Positions 50,710-60,027 of a DNA stretch of 64,000 bases are shown piece after piece; the stretch's first letter is position 1; every line of letters begins with the position of its first letter. The stretch is from Salinibacterium sp. G-O1. Its GTDB lineage: Bacteria > Actinomycetota > Actinomycetes > Actinomycetales > Microbacteriaceae. The stretch covers positions 372,001-436,000 of the forward strand of contig NZ_JASISV010000001.1 in NCBI RefSeq assembly GCF_030063305.1, read 5' to 3'. The notes beneath the pieces are model-generated. The model did not search any database and had not been told where the DNA came from. It was given only the letters and a program-made list of their open reading frames with translations. The translations under genes and the position numbers were made by a program.

Positions 50710-51858
50710 TTATCGACTGCCGAAGCGCCCGGGGCTGAAGGGCTGGAGGTTCCGATTGACCGCGGTTCTCGTAGCGAGATCGGCGAGCATGCGCCCCATT
50801 AGGGGTCCGGCTGTGAAGCCCATGTGCGGATAAATGCCCACAAACACGCCCGGCGCCGACTCGTACTCCCCAAGGATCGGGAGAAGGTCGGGGGTCGCGT
50901 TTCCGATGCCGGCCCACGTGCGTACGACGTTTGCATTGGCGATCGCCGGGGCAACCTTCATCGCAACGCGAAGGTTGTCCCGCAGGGAATCTGGGTTGAC
51001 TACCCACTCGCCCGCGCTGTTGCGGCGCGCAGGCCAGCCTCCCCCGATCAGGAGGGCGCCAGTGTGTGCCTGTTTCAGTGTGAGCTTGTCGCCGGCGTTA
51101 TAGACGAGGTGTTTGACCAGCGGTTTCACCGGCTCAGTCGCGCTTACCTGAACCGCCTCACTTGTCACGGGGATGTCCAGGTTCAGCATCCGGCCAATCG
51201 CGTTCATTCCGTCTCCGGCAGCAAGCACGATGGAGCGAGCTCGGATCGCTGTTGACCCGGCCTCCAACTCATAGCCGTCGTTCATCCTCGTGATGCTGCG
51301 CACTGGCTCTCCGAGTGCAAAGCGAGCACCGTGGCGTTCGGCGGCGCGGGCGAAAGACGGCGCAGCAACCAGCGGGTTCGCTTTCCCTTCGGTGGGCATG
51401 TACTCACCTCCTGGCATGTCGGGGGAGACCCAGGGAGCCATCTCGCGAAGTTCCGATTGGTCGAGCATGCGGGAGGAATATCCGGCCCCCTGCTCTATCG
51501 CGACTTTGCGAGCGATGTCGTCGAGTTGCCCCTGAGTAGCGCCGATGAGAATGCCGCCGTTGCGAGTCACTTCGAGGTCAACGCTGAGTTCGTCAGACAA
51601 GCCCTCCCATAGGTTGAGCGAGTCGGTGAGCAGGTCCAGGGCGGGGAGAAAGCTGCGCGCCCAGTCCTCCCCGCGTTCCATGAACGAGGGGTGCTGGATC
51701 ATTCCATGGAGACTTCCAGCGTTGCGACCTGACGCCTCGGTATTCAGATCTTTGGCATCGATCAGCAGTACATCAACGCCGCGCCTGGCGAGCTCGTAGG
51801 CGGTCGCCGCGCCCGTTATTCCGCCGCCGATGACGGCGATGTCCACATCTTGTCTCAC
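50710..51858 (-). CDS. DAO-type FAD-dependent oxidoreductase
   Basis: 382 residues from a GTG start. The N-terminal FAD motif is DIAVIGGGITGAATAYELAR, followed by GVDVLLIDA and the flavin-contact block EASGRNAGSLHGM. The fold is that of glycine oxidase, sarcosine oxidase and D-amino-acid dehydrogenase (residues 140-350 form the substrate domain). C-terminal PHMGFTAGPLMGRMLADL covers the FAD end. It oxidises an amine or amino acid to an imine; the substrate is unknown. Flanked by two SnoaL-like paralogues on the same strand. Confidence 0.9.
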   Translation of the reverse strand: MRQDVDIAVIGGGITGAATAYELARRGVDVLLIDAKDLNTEASGRNAGSLHGMIQHPSFMERGEDWARSFLPALDLLTDSLNLWEGLSDELSVDLEVTRNGGILIGATQGQLDDIARKVAIEQGAGYSSRMLDQSELREMAPWVSPDMPGGEYMPTEGKANPLVAAPSFARAAERHGARFALGEPVRSITRMNDGYELEAGSTAIRARSIVLAAGDGMNAIGRMLNLDIPVTSEAVQVSATEPVKPLVKHLVYNAGDKLTLKQAHTGALLIGGGWPARRNSAGEWVVNPDSLRDNLRVAMKVAPAIANANVVRTWAGIGNATPDLLPILGEYESAPGVFVGIYPHMGFTAGPLMGRMLADLATRTAVNRNLQPFSPGRFGSR

Positions 51859-51955
51859 TGCGCCCTGCCCCCGATCGACGACTCAACTCTGTCTACCACG
51901 CCGCGTCGATGCAGCGCTCGCTGGGTGCGGGATTCGCGAGATGGTGGGTCGGAGC

Positions 51956-52351
51956 CTATTCCCACGAACGCTGTTCCTGGTTGTGGATGAGCCGCCAGCC
52001 TTCGGGCTGGCGCTTCCAGACGCCCGTGTTGCGAAGCAACTCATCGGGCTCGTCGCCTTCGAATACCACCGTTGCGTAGTGGCGCAGCACAGCGATGTCT
52101 CCCCAGACATCGGTTACCGGGTCGTGGGCGGTGAGCGAGACAACCTTCGGCTGGTCGTCGTCAGCGGGACGGGCCGCGCGAACCGCGTTGAGTCCGTCGA
52201 GGCCGACCACCATCGACCAATTGCCGGAGTCCCAGATGGTGCAATCGGCATCGATGTACTGATCAGTTCGGGCGCGGTCGCCTGTTTCGAAACCTACGTA
52301 CATATCCTGTTGTTGGGCCCAGATTTCTGCGGCATCGGTCTCGTTCGACAT
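51956..52351 (-). CDS. SnoaL-like/NTF2-fold protein (copy 2)
   Basis: 131 residues, closely related to the protein at 50198-50602. Shared blocks include VGLDGLNAVRAARP, WGDIAVLRH, LLRNTGVWKRQPEGWRLIHN and the DCTIWDS motif; the C-terminus differs (EQRSWE versus EDVIASPAH). It heads the minus-strand run through the oxidase and copy 1. Two paralogues around one oxidase might form a heteromer or act on two stereoisomers; this is inference. Confidence 0.85.
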   Translation of the reverse strand: MSNETDAAEIWAQQQDMYVGFETGDRARTDQYIDADCTIWDSGNWSMVVGLDGLNAVRAARPADDDQPKVVSLTAHDPVTDVWGDIAVLRHYATVVFEGDEPDELLRNTGVWKRQPEGWRLIHNQEQRSWE

Positions 52352-52481
52352 TGCTTACTCCTGCTCGTCTGAATGGTGTGCAATCATGATTGAGAATAAC
52401 CGCTATTCGCCCTCTCGTGCGCAAAGCGGATAGATGGCACAATTGAATCGAACACCACCCACGCTCCAGGAAGGCGCCGCA

Positions 52482-53975
52482 ATGGTCGAAACACACGCCC
52501 GAGAATCACACGCGATGGTTCGTGATCATGAGGTGCCGCTGGGAATCTACGTCGGCGGGTCCTGGGAAACGACAGAGCGCGAATTTACAGTGGTGAACCC
52601 ATCGACTGGCGATGTGATCGCGAGCGTTAGCGATGGTGGGCCAGCTGACGGGATTCGTGCGCTTGATGCGGCCGTCGCTGCTCAGGACGAGTGGCGAAAG
52701 ATGGCCCCGCGCGCGCGGGCAAATCTCTTTCATTCCGCGCATCGACTGCTGGTGTCGCGCGCCGATGCCTTCGCCGACATCATGACCCTGGAAAGCGGAA
52801 AACCGCGGGCAGAGTCGGTAGGCGAGTTTGCGCTATCGATGAGCTTTTTCCAGTGGTACGCAGAACAGATCGCGCATATCCACGGAACGTATTCGACCTC
52901 GTCCTCGGGCGGCTTCCGTGTGATGACGACCAAACAACCTGTCGGACCGGCCTTGCTCATAACGCCGTGGAACTTCCCCATGTTGATGAACGCGCGAAAA
53001 GGAGGCGCTGCGCTGGCTGCGGGGTGCACGGTTGTCCTGAAGTCGGCAAGCGAGACGCCCTTAACCGCGGCCCTCTTCGTCTCCACCCTCGAGGAGGCGG
53101 GTTTTCCGCCAGGGGTAGTCAACCTCATTCACACGAGCGACTCAGCTTCAATTTCGGCTCCGCTGTTGGCCGACCAGAGATTGCGCAAGGTCAGCTTCAC
53201 CGGCTCGACGGCGGTCGGAAGCATCCTTCTGCAGCAGTCCGCACGCAACATCGTCAATGCCTCCATGGAGCTCGGCGGCGATGGGCCTTTCATTGTGCTC
53301 GCTGACGCCGACGTAGACCTCGCCGTGCGGGAGGCAGTTAACTGCAAGTTCCGGAATGCCGGCCAGGCATGCGTTGCTGCAAATCGCATCATTCTTCATC
53401 GTGACATCGCCGAGGAGTTCACCGAGAAGTTTGTTGCTGCGTCCAGGGCGTTGCCGGTGGGCGACGGCTTCGATGGCACCTCCGTTGTTGGACCACTCAT
53501 CAATGCTCGTCAGCGTGAGCGTACAGAGCGCTTGGTGGAGGACTTCCAGAATGCAGCAGGGGCCACCCTCCTGCTCGGAGGAAAGCCGATTGAAGGTGAT
53601 GGCTTCTTCTTCGAGCCCACCGTGCTGAGTTTCCCTGACAAGAAGCACGAGTTCTGCAACGACGAGATCTTTGCTCCTATCGCGGCGCTCTACACAGTGG
53701 ACTCGGTCACCGAGGCGCTGCAGTTCGCTAACGACACTCACTACGGCCTCGCCGCTTACCTTTTCACGACCGATATCTCTCGGGCGATCACTCTTGCAGA
53801 GCGACTTGAGTTCGGCATGGTGGGGGTCAACCGCGGCATCATGGCTGAGCCATCTGCGCCCTTCGGCGGTGTAAAGTCTTCCGGCCTCGGGCGCGAAGGC
53901 GGCCACGATGGGCTGGATGACTTCCTCGAGCCGAAATACATCGCGCTAACGGTCGACGAGTCCTCGATCGAATAG
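52482..53975 (+). CDS. NAD(P)-dependent aldehyde dehydrogenase (succinate-semialdehyde type)
   Basis: 497 residues from the ATG at 52482 (AGGAAGG seven bases upstream); an ATG at 52434 in frame has no such site. Catalytic residues are visible: Asn in ITPWNFPMLM, Glu263 in MELGGDG and Cys297 in NAGQACVAANR; FGGVKSSGLGREGGHDGLDD is the usual C-terminal block. The sequence is of the ALDH5/GabD type that oxidises succinate semialdehyde, glutarate semialdehyde or alpha-ketoglutarate semialdehyde. It is divergent from the SnoaL-like/oxidase genes and convergent with the IclR gene, so it probably acts in the same catabolic route. Confidence 0.92.
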   Translation: MVETHARESHAMVRDHEVPLGIYVGGSWETTEREFTVVNPSTGDVIASVSDGGPADGIRALDAAVAAQDEWRKMAPRARANLFHSAHRLLVSRADAFADIMTLESGKPRAESVGEFALSMSFFQWYAEQIAHIHGTYSTSSSGGFRVMTTKQPVGPALLITPWNFPMLMNARKGGAALAAGCTVVLKSASETPLTAALFVSTLEEAGFPPGVVNLIHTSDSASISAPLLADQRLRKVSFTGSTAVGSILLQQSARNIVNASMELGGDGPFIVLADADVDLAVREAVNCKFRNAGQACVAANRIILHRDIAEEFTEKFVAASRALPVGDGFDGTSVVGPLINARQRERTERLVEDFQNAAGATLLLGGKPIEGDGFFFEPTVLSFPDKKHEFCNDEIFAPIAALYTVDSVTEALQFANDTHYGLAAYLFTTDISRAITLAERLEFGMVGVNRGIMAEPSAPFGGVKSSGLGREGGHDGLDDFLEPKYIALTVDESSIE

Positions 53976-54033
53976 AGCTCGTTCGAACAGGCCGGGCCGC
54001 CCGCAACGGGCGTGCTCGGCGCTGTCGGCGCTG

Positions 54034-54816
54034 TCAGCGCTTGATGTCGCGCGAGATCTGCTGGGTTACTTCGAGCAGGCGGGGCAGGAACTTCGACTCG
54101 AGCTCTTTCATCGAAGCACGCGACGCGGGCACTGAGATATTGACAGCCGCCCACATCACTCCATTCGCGTCGTAGACCGGAGCGGCAACAGCGCGAACGC
54201 CTTGCTCAAACTCCTCGTCGTTTATGGTCCACCCCTGCTTGCCGGCTGTCGCGATGAGGGCCCGCAGTTCGCTCTCGTCGGTGATTGTCTTGTTCGTGAG
54301 CGCGGGCCGTGGATACGTCGCAAAGAAATCGTCGAGTAGTTCGGGACTGAGCGAGGAGAGCAGGAGTCGACCAGTGGAGGTCGCGAACGCGGGAAGCCGA
54401 CGGCCGACTCCGATGTTCACGGTCATGATTCGGTCGGCAGCCGCACGGGCGACATAAACGATCTCGCCGCGGTCGTAGGCGCAGGCAGAACATGATTCGT
54501 TGAGTTCTTTGCTGAGCTCCTCCATGTAATGCTGAGTCACCTCGACTGCAGTCGACGATGACAGGTACGCATAGCCGAGTTCGAGCACTCGTGGGCGGAG
54601 GTAGTACCTCTTGTCGTCGACGCCCAGGTAGCCCAGCGACTCCAGCGTGAGCAGGAAGCGGCGCGTGGCAGCGCGACTCTGGTTGGTTGCGCGCGCAACA
54701 TCCGCCATCGACAGGCGATCATGCCGGTCGCTGAATGCGCGTATGACGCGGAGTCCGCGGTCGAGGGACTGGACGAAATCAGCCGCTCCGTTTGCGGGGC
54801 TTTCTGTATCGCTCAC
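54034..54816 (-). CDS. IclR-family transcriptional regulator
   Basis: 260 residues. Winged helix at residues 12-75 (QSLDRGLRVIRAFSDRHDRL, SMADVARATNQSRAATRRFL, LESLGYLGVDDKRYYLRPRV), then the effector domain (85-255; FATSTGRLLLSSLS, AVAAPVYDANGVMWAAVNIS). IclR proteins of this subgroup (PcaR/PobR-like in their N-terminus) control aromatic or amino-acid catabolism. It lies between aldehyde dehydrogenase and the DapA-like gene, and may recognise the TGTTCGCA sites listed here. Confidence 0.93.
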   Translation of the reverse strand: MSDTESPANGAADFVQSLDRGLRVIRAFSDRHDRLSMADVARATNQSRAATRRFLLTLESLGYLGVDDKRYYLRPRVLELGYAYLSSSTAVEVTQHYMEELSKELNESCSACAYDRGEIVYVARAAADRIMTVNIGVGRRLPAFATSTGRLLLSSLSPELLDDFFATYPRPALTNKTITDESELRALIATAGKQGWTINDEEFEQGVRAVAAPVYDANGVMWAAVNISVPASRASMKELESKFLPRLLEVTQQISRDIKR

Positions 54817-55002
54817 TTTTAGTCCTTACCTGACTGTCGCTCGACAAGAAAGTAGCATATAGCGCCTAGGGGCACGGTGTGCGATCTACGACCGGGATGT
54901 CCGCAGAGTGACCTATGTTGAGAGAATCAATGTCGCATGCGCCCGATCTCCCCTATGCTGTAAAAGTTCATTACACGCACATTCGTGCGCAGAGAGGAAA
55001 TT

Positions 55003-55935
55003 ATGGTCGTCGAGCTTCGAGGCAGCTATACCGTCGCCGTTACCCCGTTCACCGCAGACGGCTCGTCGATCGACGTGGCTGCACTTCGGAAGTTTCTCGA
55101 TTGGCAGCTCGCCGAGAACGTCCCCGGCATCATCATGCTCGGAACCACCGGTGAGTTTGTTGCGGTAACGGATGATGAACGGCAGCAGCTCATCGAAGAG
55201 ACTGTCAAGCACATTGCTGGTCGTATTCCAGTGCTCGTCGGCGCCATGGCCGCCAGCACCAAAGAGGCAGTGCGTCGGAGCACTCAAGCCGAAGAGCTCG
55301 GCGCCGACGGCCTGATGATCCTTCCTCCCTTCTATTACACCCCCACTGACGACGAGATCTTCCGTCATTACCAAGCGATCAGTGAAGCCGTTCAGGTGCC
55401 GATCATGCTTTACAACAACCCGGTGACATCCAATGTCGACATGAGTGCGAAGCTCGTCGCCCGCCTGGCCCGTGCTTTCGAGAACGTGCGGTACATCAAG
55501 GAATCGAGCCAGGAGCTCGGGCGTGTGCGGGATGTGCTCGAAGCCAGCGACGGTCTCATCAACGTCTTCGCCGGGGAGCGTGTCGTCGACTCTTATCTCC
55601 TCGGAGCGGTTGGCTATGTCAATCCCTACGGCAACTACATCCCTCGGGCATCCGCAGGCTTTGTTAAGCTCGCCGCGGAAGGCCGTTTCGAAGAGGCGCG
55701 CACTATCCAGCGGCTCATCGACGAACTTGACGAGATCATCGCCGAGGGGCACCCCACATACGGTCACCAGTGCTACTCGAAGGAGCTCGCTGCCCGGGCT
55801 GGCTATCCGGTGGGGACGGTCCGTCCGCCACTCACCACCTTCGCCCAGCTCGGGGCCGAGGGCGAAGAGCGCGTCAGCCGCATCCTTCCGATCATGGATC
55901 GCATTTCGCAGCAGGCCAAGCTTCTGGGACTGTGA
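55003..55935 (+). CDS. DapA-family lyase/aldolase
   Basis: 310 residues from the ATG at 55003 (AGAGAGGAAATT). The DHDPS/NAL fold is clear: Schiff-base Lys166 in RYIKESSQELG, Tyr137 in IMLYNNP and the pyruvate-binding LGTTGEF (46-52). The family includes dihydrodipicolinate synthase, sialate lyase, sugar-acid dehydratases and 1-pyrroline-4-hydroxy-2-carboxylate deaminase. Gene neighbours (DAO oxidase, ALDH, dehydrogenase) suggest a catabolic enzyme rather than lysine biosynthesis. It precedes the dehydrogenase gene by seven bases, so both are in one operon. Confidence 0.9.
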   Translation: MVVELRGSYTVAVTPFTADGSSIDVAALRKFLDWQLAENVPGIIMLGTTGEFVAVTDDERQQLIEETVKHIAGRIPVLVGAMAASTKEAVRRSTQAEELGADGLMILPPFYYTPTDDEIFRHYQAISEAVQVPIMLYNNPVTSNVDMSAKLVARLARAFENVRYIKESSQELGRVRDVLEASDGLINVFAGERVVDSYLLGAVGYVNPYGNYIPRASAGFVKLAAEGRFEEARTIQRLIDELDEIIAEGHPTYGHQCYSKELAARAGYPVGTVRPPLTTFAQLGAEGEERVSRILPIMDRISQQAKLLGL

Positions 55936-55942
55936 CACCAGC

Positions 55943-56926
55943 GTGGACACCAGCCTCAAGCACGACCGCCCGTCTCCCACCATTGCGCTAATGGGGGTTG
56001 GAACAATCGGCGTTGGGTGGGCCGTGGTGTTCGGGACCGGTGGCTGCAACGTGCGCGCGTATGACTCGCAGCCTGCGATGCTGGAGAGGTTCCTTTCCGC
56101 GGTGGAATTCCGTCTCACAAAGCTCGCCGAGGCAGGTCTCATTAGCGAGGACGTGGCGACCGTTCTCGACCGCATTGCGGTGGTGACGTCGCGCGAGGAC
56201 GTGATTCGGGGCGCGAATCATGTGCAGGAAAGCGTGACCGAGTCCGTTGAGGTCAAGAGGGATTTGTTCGCGTGGCTCGATGAAGCGACCCCTCCTGACG
56301 TAACCCTTGCGAGTTCGACATCCACGATCCCGTCGTCGCGGTTCACCTCTGGCCTTCCGGGGCGGGACCGCTGCCTGGTGGTGCACCCCGCTAACCCGCC
56401 GTACCTGCTCAGGGTCGCTGAGGTGGTGCCGTCTGAGTACACGAGTGACGCAACCACTGACAATGCGGTCGAACTGCTGCGATCGGTGCGGATGTCGCCG
56501 GTGGTGGTCAGGAATGAGATCGAGGGCTTTGTGTTCAACCGCCTTCAGGGCGCACTTCTGCGCGAGGCCTATTTCCTGGTGGGAGAGGGCGTTGTCACGC
56601 CGCGGGACCTTGACACTCTCGTGCGCGACGGCCTCGGTCGGCGTTGGTCCATCACAGGCCCGTTCGCGACGTCGGAGCTGAATACCCGCGGTGGCACCGC
56701 ACGGCACGCCGAAGTTAACGGTTCCGTCTATGCACGCATCGGAAGCGCCCGAGGCGCGGGCGACCCCTGGATACCCGAGACCATCGCCTATGTGATGGAT
56801 GAAATGAATGAGGTGCTCCCCGGAGGAGACTGGGAAGCAAACGTTCTGCGTCGCGAGCTGGCCATGATCAAGCTTGAGGGCCTGAGACACCAGGGCGATG
56901 TGCCCAGCGTGATCGTCGAGAACTAG
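55943..56926 (+). CDS. 3-hydroxyacyl-CoA dehydrogenase-like protein
   Basis: 327 residues from the GTG at 55943; an ATG at 55991 would cut the Rossmann fold. The NAD motif is IALMGVGTIGVGWA (14-27), the catalytic-loop block LASSTSTIPSSRFT and VVHPANPPYLLRVAEVVP contain the active-site His, and NEIEGFVFNRLQGALLREAY starts the helical C-terminal domain. The group includes 3-hydroxybutyryl-CoA, L-gulonate and L-carnitine dehydrogenases. CoA specificity is not visible. It is coupled with the DapA-like lyase. Confidence 0.88.
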   Translation: MDTSLKHDRPSPTIALMGVGTIGVGWAVVFGTGGCNVRAYDSQPAMLERFLSAVEFRLTKLAEAGLISEDVATVLDRIAVVTSREDVIRGANHVQESVTESVEVKRDLFAWLDEATPPDVTLASSTSTIPSSRFTSGLPGRDRCLVVHPANPPYLLRVAEVVPSEYTSDATTDNAVELLRSVRMSPVVVRNEIEGFVFNRLQGALLREAYFLVGEGVVTPRDLDTLVRDGLGRRWSITGPFATSELNTRGGTARHAEVNGSVYARIGSARGAGDPWIPETIAYVMDEMNEVLPGGDWEANVLRRELAMIKLEGLRHQGDVPSVIVEN

Positions 56927-56967
56927 CGAAGGCCACAAGCGGCCCTAGTCGCGGCAGATGCCTTCGG

Positions 56968-57765
56968 CTACGACTGCGCGGCCGAGTTTGATTTCAGGAT
57001 CCGGGAAAGAAACTGCCTGGTGCGATCTTCCTTCGGGCGGTCGAGCACCTCAGCCGGCGTGCCCATCTCGACAATCGCGCCGCCATCCATGAACACGACC
57101 CGGTCGGCAACCTCACGTGCGAAGTCGATCTCGTGCGTTACGACCATCATGGTGAGTCCTTCGTTGGCAAGACGTCGCATGATCGAGAGCACCTCCCCGA
57201 CGGTCTCAGGGTCAAGGGCGGAAGTTGGTTCATCGAACAACATGACTTTTGGCCGCATGGCGAGTGCGCGGGCGATCGCGGCGCGCTGCTGCTGTCCGCC
57301 AGAAAGTTGGCGGGGGTAGGTGTTTTCTTTCCCCTCAAGCCGAACCCACTCGAGCAACTGCATGGCGTGTTCCTGCGCCTTGGAGCGGCTTGTCCCGAGC
57401 ACCTGAATTGGCGCCTCGATGATGTTCTCAAGAACGGTCATGTGGCCGAACAGGTTGAAGCTCTGAAACACCATCCCGATGTCGACGCGCTGGCGTGCGA
57501 GCTCGGCAGGAGTCAGCTCAACGAGGCTTCCACGCGACTCACGCACGCCGACGGTCTCGCCCTGGAGGCGCACCACGCCGCCGTCTGGCTTCTCGAGGTG
57601 GTTGACGCAACGTAACAGCGTGCTCTTTCCAGACCCTGAAGGGCCAATAATGCACACGACTTCGCCGGGATACACGTTGAGTTCGACGCCACGCAGAACC
57701 TGAAGCTTGCCGTAGTGCTTAGAGAGGTTTTCGATCTGGATTATTGGGTCGGAATCAGCGTTCAT
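56968..57765 (-). CDS. Polar amino-acid ABC transporter ATPase
   Basis: 265 residues. Walker [11 protein letters not shown]-loop [16 protein letters not shown], signature [16 protein letters not shown], Walker [15 protein letters not shown]-loop [20 protein letters not shown]. The PXL-type GlnQ/HisP pattern ([20 protein letters not shown]) marks polar-amino-acid importers. It overlaps the permease stop by one base at 57765. With the permease and the divergent binding protein it forms a complete importer. Confidence 0.94.
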   Translation of the reverse strand: MNADSDPIIQIENLSKHYGKLQVLRGVELNVYPGEVVCIIGPSGSGKSTLLRCVNHLEKPDGGVVRLQGETVGVRESRGSLVELTPAELARQRVDIGMVFQSFNLFGHMTVLENIIEAPIQVLGTSRSKAQEHAMQLLEWVRLEGKENTYPRQLSGGQQQRAAIARALAMRPKVMLFDEPTSALDPETVGEVLSIMRRLANEGLTMMVVTHEIDFAREVADRVVFMDGGAIVEMGTPAEVLDRPKEDRTRQFLSRILKSNSAAQS

Positions 57766-58775
57766 CAGTGCGCAATCTCCTTTGTAGCGAATGGTTGCCG
57801 ACCGCCCAAACCGAAGACCTTCTTGAACTTGGTCAGATAGGAGTCTGGAACGTTCCTATTCACGCCCTTCGAGTAGTAGCGCTCGATGTAGTGCTGCCCG
57901 ATTGATAGAACCGTGGTCAGGAATAGGTACCAAATGCAGGCGACGACGAGCAGCGGAATCGTTTCGAACGTTCGCGCGTAAATCACCTGCACCGTATACA
58001 GCAACTCGCTAATGGCGACGATGCTGACGAGGCTGGTGCCCTTCAGCATTGAGATGACCTGGTTGCCCGTCGGCGGCACGATCACGCGCATTGCCTGCGG
58101 AAGGACGATTCGTCTCATCGCGTTTCGGCGCGACATGCCCAGTGCGGCCGCGGCTTCTGTCTGTCCGTGATCAACGGATTGGATGCCGGCCCGGAAGATC
58201 TCCGACATGTACGCGCCTTCGTTCAACCCAAGACCCAGCATGGCGGCCATCATCGCGGTCACGACCGTGTTGGTGTCGAATTCGAGCAACTGCGGCCCGA
58301 ACGGCACGCCCATCGTGAGCTTGGGAAGAAAGCTCGCGAGGTTGTACCAGAAAAGCAGCTGGACCAGCAGGGGTGTGCCGCGGAATAACCAGATATACCC
58401 GTCTGCGGCGACATTCAACAGCAGGCTGTTTGAGATCTTCATGAGGGCTAGGAGAAGACCGATCACGCTGCCCAACACCATCGCGACTACCGTGAGGAAC
58501 AGTGTCAATCCGACGCCGCTCAGCACCTTCGGGCTGAAGAGGTACGAGCCGACCACATCCCATCTCATGGCCTCTGCCGAAACAAATTTCGAAATGACCT
58601 CGAGAATTACGATCACCACGAAGATGCGGATAGCCCAACCGGCAACCGTGCTTAGGGTGGATCTTCCGTTCCGCGCTGCCTTTACGGCTTTGATCGATGG
58701 GGAAGTAGCGAGTTGAAGTTGCGTGGTGAGTGGACCCCGCCCGGGCTCCTTCTCTGAGGTCTCTTTAGTTCTCAT
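57765..58775 (-). CDS. Polar amino-acid ABC transporter permease
   Basis: 336 residues. An unusually long N-terminal soluble arm (about 40 residues) precedes the helices. HisM/GlnP features: [53 protein letters not shown] and [20 protein letters not shown] (EAA loop). A single permease gene probably forms a homodimer. It is divergent from the binding-protein gene across about 226 bases. Confidence 0.93.
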   Translation of the reverse strand: MRTKETSEKEPGRGPLTTQLQLATSPSIKAVKAARNGRSTLSTVAGWAIRIFVVIVILEVISKFVSAEAMRWDVVGSYLFSPKVLSGVGLTLFLTVVAMVLGSVIGLLLALMKISNSLLLNVAADGYIWLFRGTPLLVQLLFWYNLASFLPKLTMGVPFGPQLLEFDTNTVVTAMMAAMLGLGLNEGAYMSEIFRAGIQSVDHGQTEAAAALGMSRRNAMRRIVLPQAMRVIVPPTGNQVISMLKGTSLVSIVAISELLYTVQVIYARTFETIPLLVVACIWYLFLTTVLSIGQHYIERYYSKGVNRNVPDSYLTKFKKVFGLGGRQPFATKEIAH

Positions 58776-58842
58776 GAAGCACCCCTGCTCTCGTGGATAT
58801 TTGGCCTCGCTTCGAGCGGCGACCGACCATCATTTCATCATA

Positions 58843-58968
58843 GGCGTTGTTCGCGCAGCGACCAAGTGTTCGAAAAACGAAAAAGTTTACCAAACTGTGG
58901 CCTTGCTTCGAGCCGAAAACCATTGACAGCAATGCACGCTTGATGAACACTTGCACGCTAAGCGAACA
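58843..58968. promoter_or_regulatory. Divergent promoter region with GTTCGC/GCGAAC half-sites
   Basis: TGTTCGC (58848-58854) and GCGAACA (58962-58968) face each other in the gap between the amino-acid transporter operon and its binding-protein gene. The region is AT-richer than its neighbours. These are half-sites of the TGTTCGCA motif found elsewhere in the window. No exact promoter can be fixed. Confidence 0.35.
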
Positions 58969-59001
58969 ATATTGGCTGACGACGAAGGAGCCGTACCCAC
59001 A

Positions 59002-59943
59002 ATGAAGCTAACCCCCACAGCGAACCGCAGGTTCATTGCCGTGGCCGCATCCGCCGCAATCGCGGTAGTGGTTGCCGGCTGCAGCGCCACCACTTCCGAC
59101 TCGGACGCAGGAGGCAGCGACTCGGGCGTCGAGGTTGCCGGAGTGATGATCCAGAAAGACAGCGAGCTGGCGGCGCTGGTTCCTGAAGAGGTTTCCGCCT
59201 CCGGCAAGCTCACGGCGATTCAGTATGACAATGCTCCCGCTGACACGTTCCTCGACGAGAACGACAAATTGGCCGGCTGGGGCCCTGACCTGGCTCGCGC
59301 TACGGCCGCCGTTCTGGGGCTCGAGTACACCGCTGAGGTGTCGGGTGCGTTCGACACCTTCATCCCGGGCATTGAGAATGGTCGCTACAACACGTCATGG
59401 GCTTCGATCATCGTGACGGAGGAGCGCCTCAAGGTCGTCGACATCGTGGCAGTACATGAGAGCACGACCGGCGTCATTACCAAGGAAGGAGCTGGCCACA
59501 GCATCGCCACACCCGAAGACCTCTGTGGTCTCCGGGTTGGAGCGCTTGCAGGTTCTGCCTTCCTCATCCAGTTGGACGAAATCATCGCATCCTGCGACGA
59601 GGCTGGTGCCGAGGCGCCGACCGTCGACTCGTTCCCCCAGCAGGGCGCGGCGCTGCTTGCGGTGTCATCCGATCGAATTGACGCGTTCATGACTGCCAAG
59701 GGTCAGCTTTCCTGGCTGCTCCGCGATGGTGGCAGCGCCGAGGGACTGGAGATCCAGGCCCTTGACTACCAGCCGAATCTTGAAGGCGTCGCCGTCAGCA
59801 AGAAGTCCGGAATGACTGAAGCCATTACTGCCGCGGTCAACAAGCTGATCGCGGACGGCTCCTACGCAAAGATCCTCGGTTTCTGGGACATCGACTTCGG
59901 ACTTGTCGATGAGGCCATCGCGAATCCGACGCCGGGTAGCTAG
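59002..59943 (+). CDS. Polar amino-acid-binding lipoprotein
   Basis: 313 residues from the ATG at 59002; lipobox VAGC (Cys27). The SBP_bac_3 fold is clear: LTAIQYDNAPADTFLDENDK, LAGWGPDLARATAAVLGLE, FDTFIPGIENGRYNTSWASI, GLRVGALAGSAFLIQLDEI, and PNLEGVAVSKKSGM. It supplies the ATPase/permease pair at 57-58.8 kb, encoded divergently. A long hairpin terminator follows. The ligand is probably a polar or charged amino acid or related amine. Confidence 0.93.
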   Translation: MKLTPTANRRFIAVAASAAIAVVVAGCSATTSDSDAGGSDSGVEVAGVMIQKDSELAALVPEEVSASGKLTAIQYDNAPADTFLDENDKLAGWGPDLARATAAVLGLEYTAEVSGAFDTFIPGIENGRYNTSWASIIVTEERLKVVDIVAVHESTTGVITKEGAGHSIATPEDLCGLRVGALAGSAFLIQLDEIIASCDEAGAEAPTVDSFPQQGAALLAVSSDRIDAFMTAKGQLSWLLRDGGSAEGLEIQALDYQPNLEGVAVSKKSGMTEAITAAVNKLIADGSYAKILGFWDIDFGLVDEAIANPTPGS

Positions 59944-59959
59944 ACCCAGCTGATTGTGT

Positions 59960-60000
59960 GGTCCCGGTGCCGCGACATCTGTCGCTGCACCGGGACCTTT
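59960..60000 (+). terminator. Rho-independent terminator after the binding-protein gene
   Basis: GGTCCCGGTGC (59960-59970) pairs perfectly with GCACCGGGACC (59987-59997). An inner GCGACA-TC-TGTCGC stem (59972-59985) extends it, and TTT follows. It lies 17 bases after the stop and can also serve the minus-strand OYE gene ending at 60028. Confidence 0.85.
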
Positions 60001-60027
60001 GCGTTTCGCGGGGATCTATCTGGGTGG

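Noticed and set aside
53998-54012. CGCCCG-CAA-CGGGCG hairpin after the aldehyde dehydrogenase
   Set aside because: The stem is only six pairs with no T-tract on either strand, so I did not call it a terminator, though it lies between convergent genes.
55445-55942. Extension of the dehydrogenase frame back into the DapA-like gene
   Set aside because: This is an out-of-frame shadow of the lyase, rich in Ser and Arg. The GTG at 55943 fits the Rossmann start.
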